Below, one piece after another: positions 60,893 through 64,000 of a stretch of DNA of 64,000 bases. Positions within the stretch are counted from its first letter, which is position 1. Every line of letters starts with the position of its first letter. The stretch is from NCBI GenBank assembly GCA_037975125.1, contig JAJQOW010000242.1, positions 83,948 through 147,947 on the forward strand, written 5' to 3'. The notes under the pieces were generated by a model. That model was not told where the DNA came from. It worked only from the letters and a program-made list of their open reading frames with translations, and ran no database searches. The DNA comes from Latrodectus hesperus (lineage: Eukaryota > Arthropoda > Arachnida > Araneae > Theridiidae). A program made the translations under genes and the position numbers.

Positions 60893-61523
60893 TAAAAGAA
60901 GAAGTGGATCTAGTGTTTGTTAAGTTCCTAACCTAAATGGCCATGTACCTTCTGCTCCTAAGAAATTTTTCTACACCTAACTTTAGTTGAGATTATCATA
61001 ATGATTTCAAAACATAAGATTATTTAAACACAAAAGATTAAGAAAATATTTTGCTTAGGTTAAAGTGCTCCCAACGAGAGTTCTTTGCATGAGATTGAAT
61101 AAACATAAAAAAGAAAAATTTGAATACACATTACAAACAAGAGTGCAAAAAAAAAATTAAATTACAGTTATATACATAGTAACAGTATTGATATAACTAT
61201 ATAAAGACAAAATATTTTTTTATTCTATTATATATGCATACATATAAATACAATTTTTTTCCTTTTCTGCATTTTATTTATTTATTTTTTTTTTAAGTAT
61301 AAGAAGAAGAAATCATTAATTTATACTTTTTGGGAGGCGAATAGATAAGTTTGAATGTGGCTTAGCCCGCAGAACCGCCCTTGGTCTGTGGAAATTGGAA
61401 AGTTCATACGGACTGTAGTTTTCAATTGCTTGAATTTCAGAGTTATCAATTTCATAAAGATTGTTGTAGAAGCGAAAAGCAAGGAATTGGACGTATCTTG
61501 ATAGGGGAAGGACAATCAAATTG
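60893..61523 (-). pseudogene. LINE-A copy 2, 3' end only
   Basis: The inverted counterpart of 56955-57655. The minus strand encodes VLPLSRYVQFLAFRFYNNLY, EIDNSEIQAIENYSPYELSN and FHRPRAVLRAKPHSNLSI, then the shared 3' untranslated sequence ending in AAGAAGAAG-complement at about 60893. Its 5' end coincides with the poly(A) stretch of the next LINE (61524-61535), so the two elements are fused in the same orientation. Confidence 0.85.
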
Positions 61524-62094
61524 TTTTTTTTTTTTCGTCTGGAATTGAGGGAGGTCTGTAGCCTTCCGGCCATGTACCTCGTTTTCTAAAGAATTGGAGT
61601 CCTTGGATAGTCTTGGCCTGGTGATTAAAAAATCAGAAATAAAGATACAATAATGAATAATACAAAACTATTGAGGTAAGTGCTCCCACTGGATGCACTC
61701 TGCATGACTTGTGTTTTTGGACTAAGTAATTGAGTAATCCTAGTAATAGACACTTAGATGATGACAATAATTCTTTGTACACATAAAATCCATATAAAAT
61801 TTTTTACGTAGGAAAATATAAGGAGAATACACAGGATGAATACAATAATTCTTTGAAGCACACAAATTCCGTTAAAATATTTACCAAGGAGTTACAAAGG
61901 AAAAACACAGGTTGATGACAATAATTCTTGATAAACACAAAGTTCCGTTAGAATATTTACAACGGAGGACAAAGAATGATACATATCCATAGTTGTTTAA
62001 GATTACATAAAACTGAGATATTTACAGGTTCCACACGATTTATTTACAATGTGGTTTCTCACAAGATTTTATTTAGGTAGAGATATGATTTCCA
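61524..62094 (-). other. 3' untranslated region and poly(A) of LINE-B
   Basis: On the minus strand this follows the LINE-B stop codon and ends in about 12 A (61524-61535). It contains three imperfect units of about 78 bp, each with AGAATTATTGT (complements at 61763, 61842 and 61919). GGTACATGGCC is shared with the LINE-A 3' end, indicating related families. Confidence 0.7.
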
Positions 62095-64000
62095 TTAATT
62101 ATTCTTCTTCTTTCTTTTCCGTTTGAAATTATTTGAATAAATGGAGATATTGGTGAGAGGTTTTACTCTCAACACTGCTCTGGGCCTATGGAAATGCGTT
62201 AGGTCATAAGGACTGTAAAGTTCAATACCCTGAATCTCACTATTGTTGATTGTGTATAATTTATGGTAGAAATTAAATGCAAGAAATTTAAGGTAGCGGG
62301 CTAGGGGCAGGATTCCTAAGTTCTCTCTTATTTGGTGGTTTCTAAAGTAAAACTCTGAGTTAGTAATAAGTCTAAGTATTTTGCTTTGCTGGGCTTCTAA
62401 GACTTTGATATTTGAATCAGCTGCTCCTCCCCAGATTGGAGCAGCATAGGTTATTATCGGTCTGAGGTAGGCTTTATATATTAGGAGTTTATTTGTTAGC
62501 GAGAGTTTTGACTTGGGGGCTAGCAGGGGATAAAGGGTAGTTTTAGCTGCTATGAATTTATTTTTGATTTTAGTAATATGGGCTTTCCACGTTAGTCTCC
62601 TGTCAATAGTGAGTCCAAGGTAATCAACCCTACTAGCCCAGGGAATTTCTCTTCCCGCTAATTTGACCTTTTCACACGGTAACATTTTTCTTGTGAAAAG
62701 AACTGCCTGGGACTTGGTCGGATTTACCTTTATTTTCCATTTAACAAGCCATTCTTCTATTACCTTCTGGTGTTCTGATAAGTGTTGGTGTAGTGTTTTG
62801 TGATTGCTATTTGTGGTTAATATGGCAGTGTCATCCGCAAACAGGCAGAGCATAGTATTAGGGCTCTGCGGAATATCATTGATGAAGGCATTAAATAGGA
62901 ATGGGCCCAGCAGTGATCCCTGTGGGACGCCTGCTAATATGGGCTTTTCCTGGGAGTAAACATTATCAAACCTTACGGTAAATTTTCTATTAGTTAGGTA
63001 GTTTCTTATGAGTTTGATCTGAATGGGAGGGAAGTTGTTAGTAATTAATTTGAATAGTAAGCCTTGATGCCAAACACGGTCAAAAGCTTTTTCTATGTCC
63101 AGAAAAATTCCTCCAGTAGATTTTTTGTTAGCAATACCTTTTGCTATCTTCTCCACTGCCCGGAGCAATTGGTGGGATGTGGATAGTTTCCTCCGAAAAC
63201 CAAATTGCTGAGGGATTATGATGCTCATCTGGGCATCAAAATCTAACAGTTTATTCAGAATGAACTTTTCAGCTATTTTGGCCATCGTTGGCAGTAAGGA
63301 TATTGGCCTGTAACTGGAGGGTAGATTTCTGTTTTTCCCTGTTTGTAGATCGGAATGACTACTGTCTTTTTCCAAAGTGTGGGAAAATGTCCAATATTAA
63401 TTATGGCATTGATTATGTCAGTGAGTAGACATACTGCAGTAACCGGGATTTGCTTGATCGCCTTGTTAGTTATAAGATCGTAGCCCGGACTCTTTTTGGA
63501 TTTTAGTTTTTGTATAACCTCTTCCACCTCTGAGGCATTGATTGTCCTGGGGGTATCCTGGGAGTATCCTGGGGGTAAAATTATTGTGACGAAAGTAGGA
63601 GCTAACGAGAAAGTTAACATAGGATTCATTACGAATACTTGTGTTATCGTCGGTTGTGTTTTCTTGGAATTGTTCCTCGAGGGAGTTTGCAAGCGCTTCT
63701 ACTTTCTCTTGTACTGTAATGGCCATTCTGGGGCCGTCCATGAGGGGGGAAGTACGCCCTTCTTTGTTTTTCTTTTCTTGACTGCCCTCCAGAAGAAGCC
63801 ATCTTCAACATTTAAATTAGTGAGATAGGAGTTCCAGCTATTACAGTTGTGTTTATCAATTTCATTTTTGATGGTTCTTTTAAGGGCGTTTATTTGGGTT
63901 TTTAATTCAGTCGTTTTATATCTATTAAATTGCTTGCGAAGTCTATTTCTAGTTTTAATTAAGTTAATGATGTTTTTCGGGAAGAAAATTCGGGAACCAA
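62095..64000 (-). pseudogene. Jockey-type LINE-B polyprotein, runs off window
   Basis: The largest coding unit here. From the window edge the minus strand reads the linker between endonuclease and reverse transcriptase (SWNSYLTNLNVEDGFFWRAV, near 63830-63760; MDGPRMAITVQEKVEALANS). After a frameshift near 63600 come EVEEVIQKLKSKKSPGYD and IINIGHFPTLWKKTVVIPI. After another near 63345 a 426-residue frame ends at 62095: SSYRPISLLPTMAKIAEKFI, FLDIEKAFDRVWH (residues 91-103), GVPQGS (149-154), FADD (179-182), YLGLTIDRRLTWKAHI and YLRPIITYAAPIWG. All reverse transcriptase catalytic Asp are present. There is no RNase H domain after the C-terminus. The endonuclease lies outside the window. Two frameshifts are the obvious lesions. 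Confidence 0.88.

Overview
The window is AT-rich nuclear DNA from an invertebrate animal, and I infer an arthropod, probably a spider. The grounds are the mix of tRNA-headed SINEs, mariner and Tc1 elements, Jockey-like and RTE-like LINEs, long (TA)n tracts, and the absence of any operon-like or densely coding stretch. The spider assignment rests on remembered resemblance of LINE and SINE tails and was not tested. No intact multi-exon host gene can be demonstrated; most recognisable sequence is mobile or repetitive DNA in various stages of decay.

Layout. 0.9-3.5 kb: a decayed Tc1-like transposon holding a dispersed repeat (called Repeat-1 here), which itself holds a 5'-truncated RTE-like LINE with a 12-bp target-site duplication (TSD). 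3.8-9.3 kb: SINE-A copies, a second Repeat-1 copy split by a hAT-like foldback element, and a nearly complete mariner that landed inside a (TA)n tract. 10-10.7 kb: a short LINE deletion derivative with a sister copy at 50.3-51.1 kb. 15.8-16.6 kb: a SINE, then a promoter-like block and a short ORF resembling the start of SWIM/YqaJ-type proteins. 17-25 kb: more SINEs, two more Repeat-1 copies, an RTE fragment, a nine-copy 79-bp minisatellite and LINE debris in (TA)n. 26.06-29.5 kb: a five-copy tandem array of a 410-bp SINE-like unit, then a three-copy array of a tRNA-Ser-derived SINE. 30-36 kb: scattered SINEs and LINE tails. 36.2-37.8 kb: a broken P-element/THAP9-type transposase. 39.2-48.5 kb: a 9.3-kb satellite of about 57 units of 163 bp whose first part comes from a SINE tRNA head. 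51.5-52.9 kb: a Tc1-like transposon with both inverted repeats. 54.4-57.7 kb: a SINE and two LINE fragments. 57.9-58.3 kb: a THAP-domain reading frame on the minus strand under a CRE-type site. 59-64 kb: a SINE and two minus-strand LINEs joined tail to body, the larger carrying a long Jockey-type reverse transcriptase that runs off the window edge.

The elements do not form one pathway. They record repeated transposition and, at three places (26 kb, 28.8 kb, 39 kb), conversion of a SINE or part of one into a tandem array. The most unusual items are the satellite seeded from a SINE head, the SINE pentamer enclosed by a single TSD, the LINE deletion derivative with the same junction in two copies, and the dispersed Repeat-1 core carrying CRE-like and CCAAT-like motifs. 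All boundaries are from reading by eye; none was computed.
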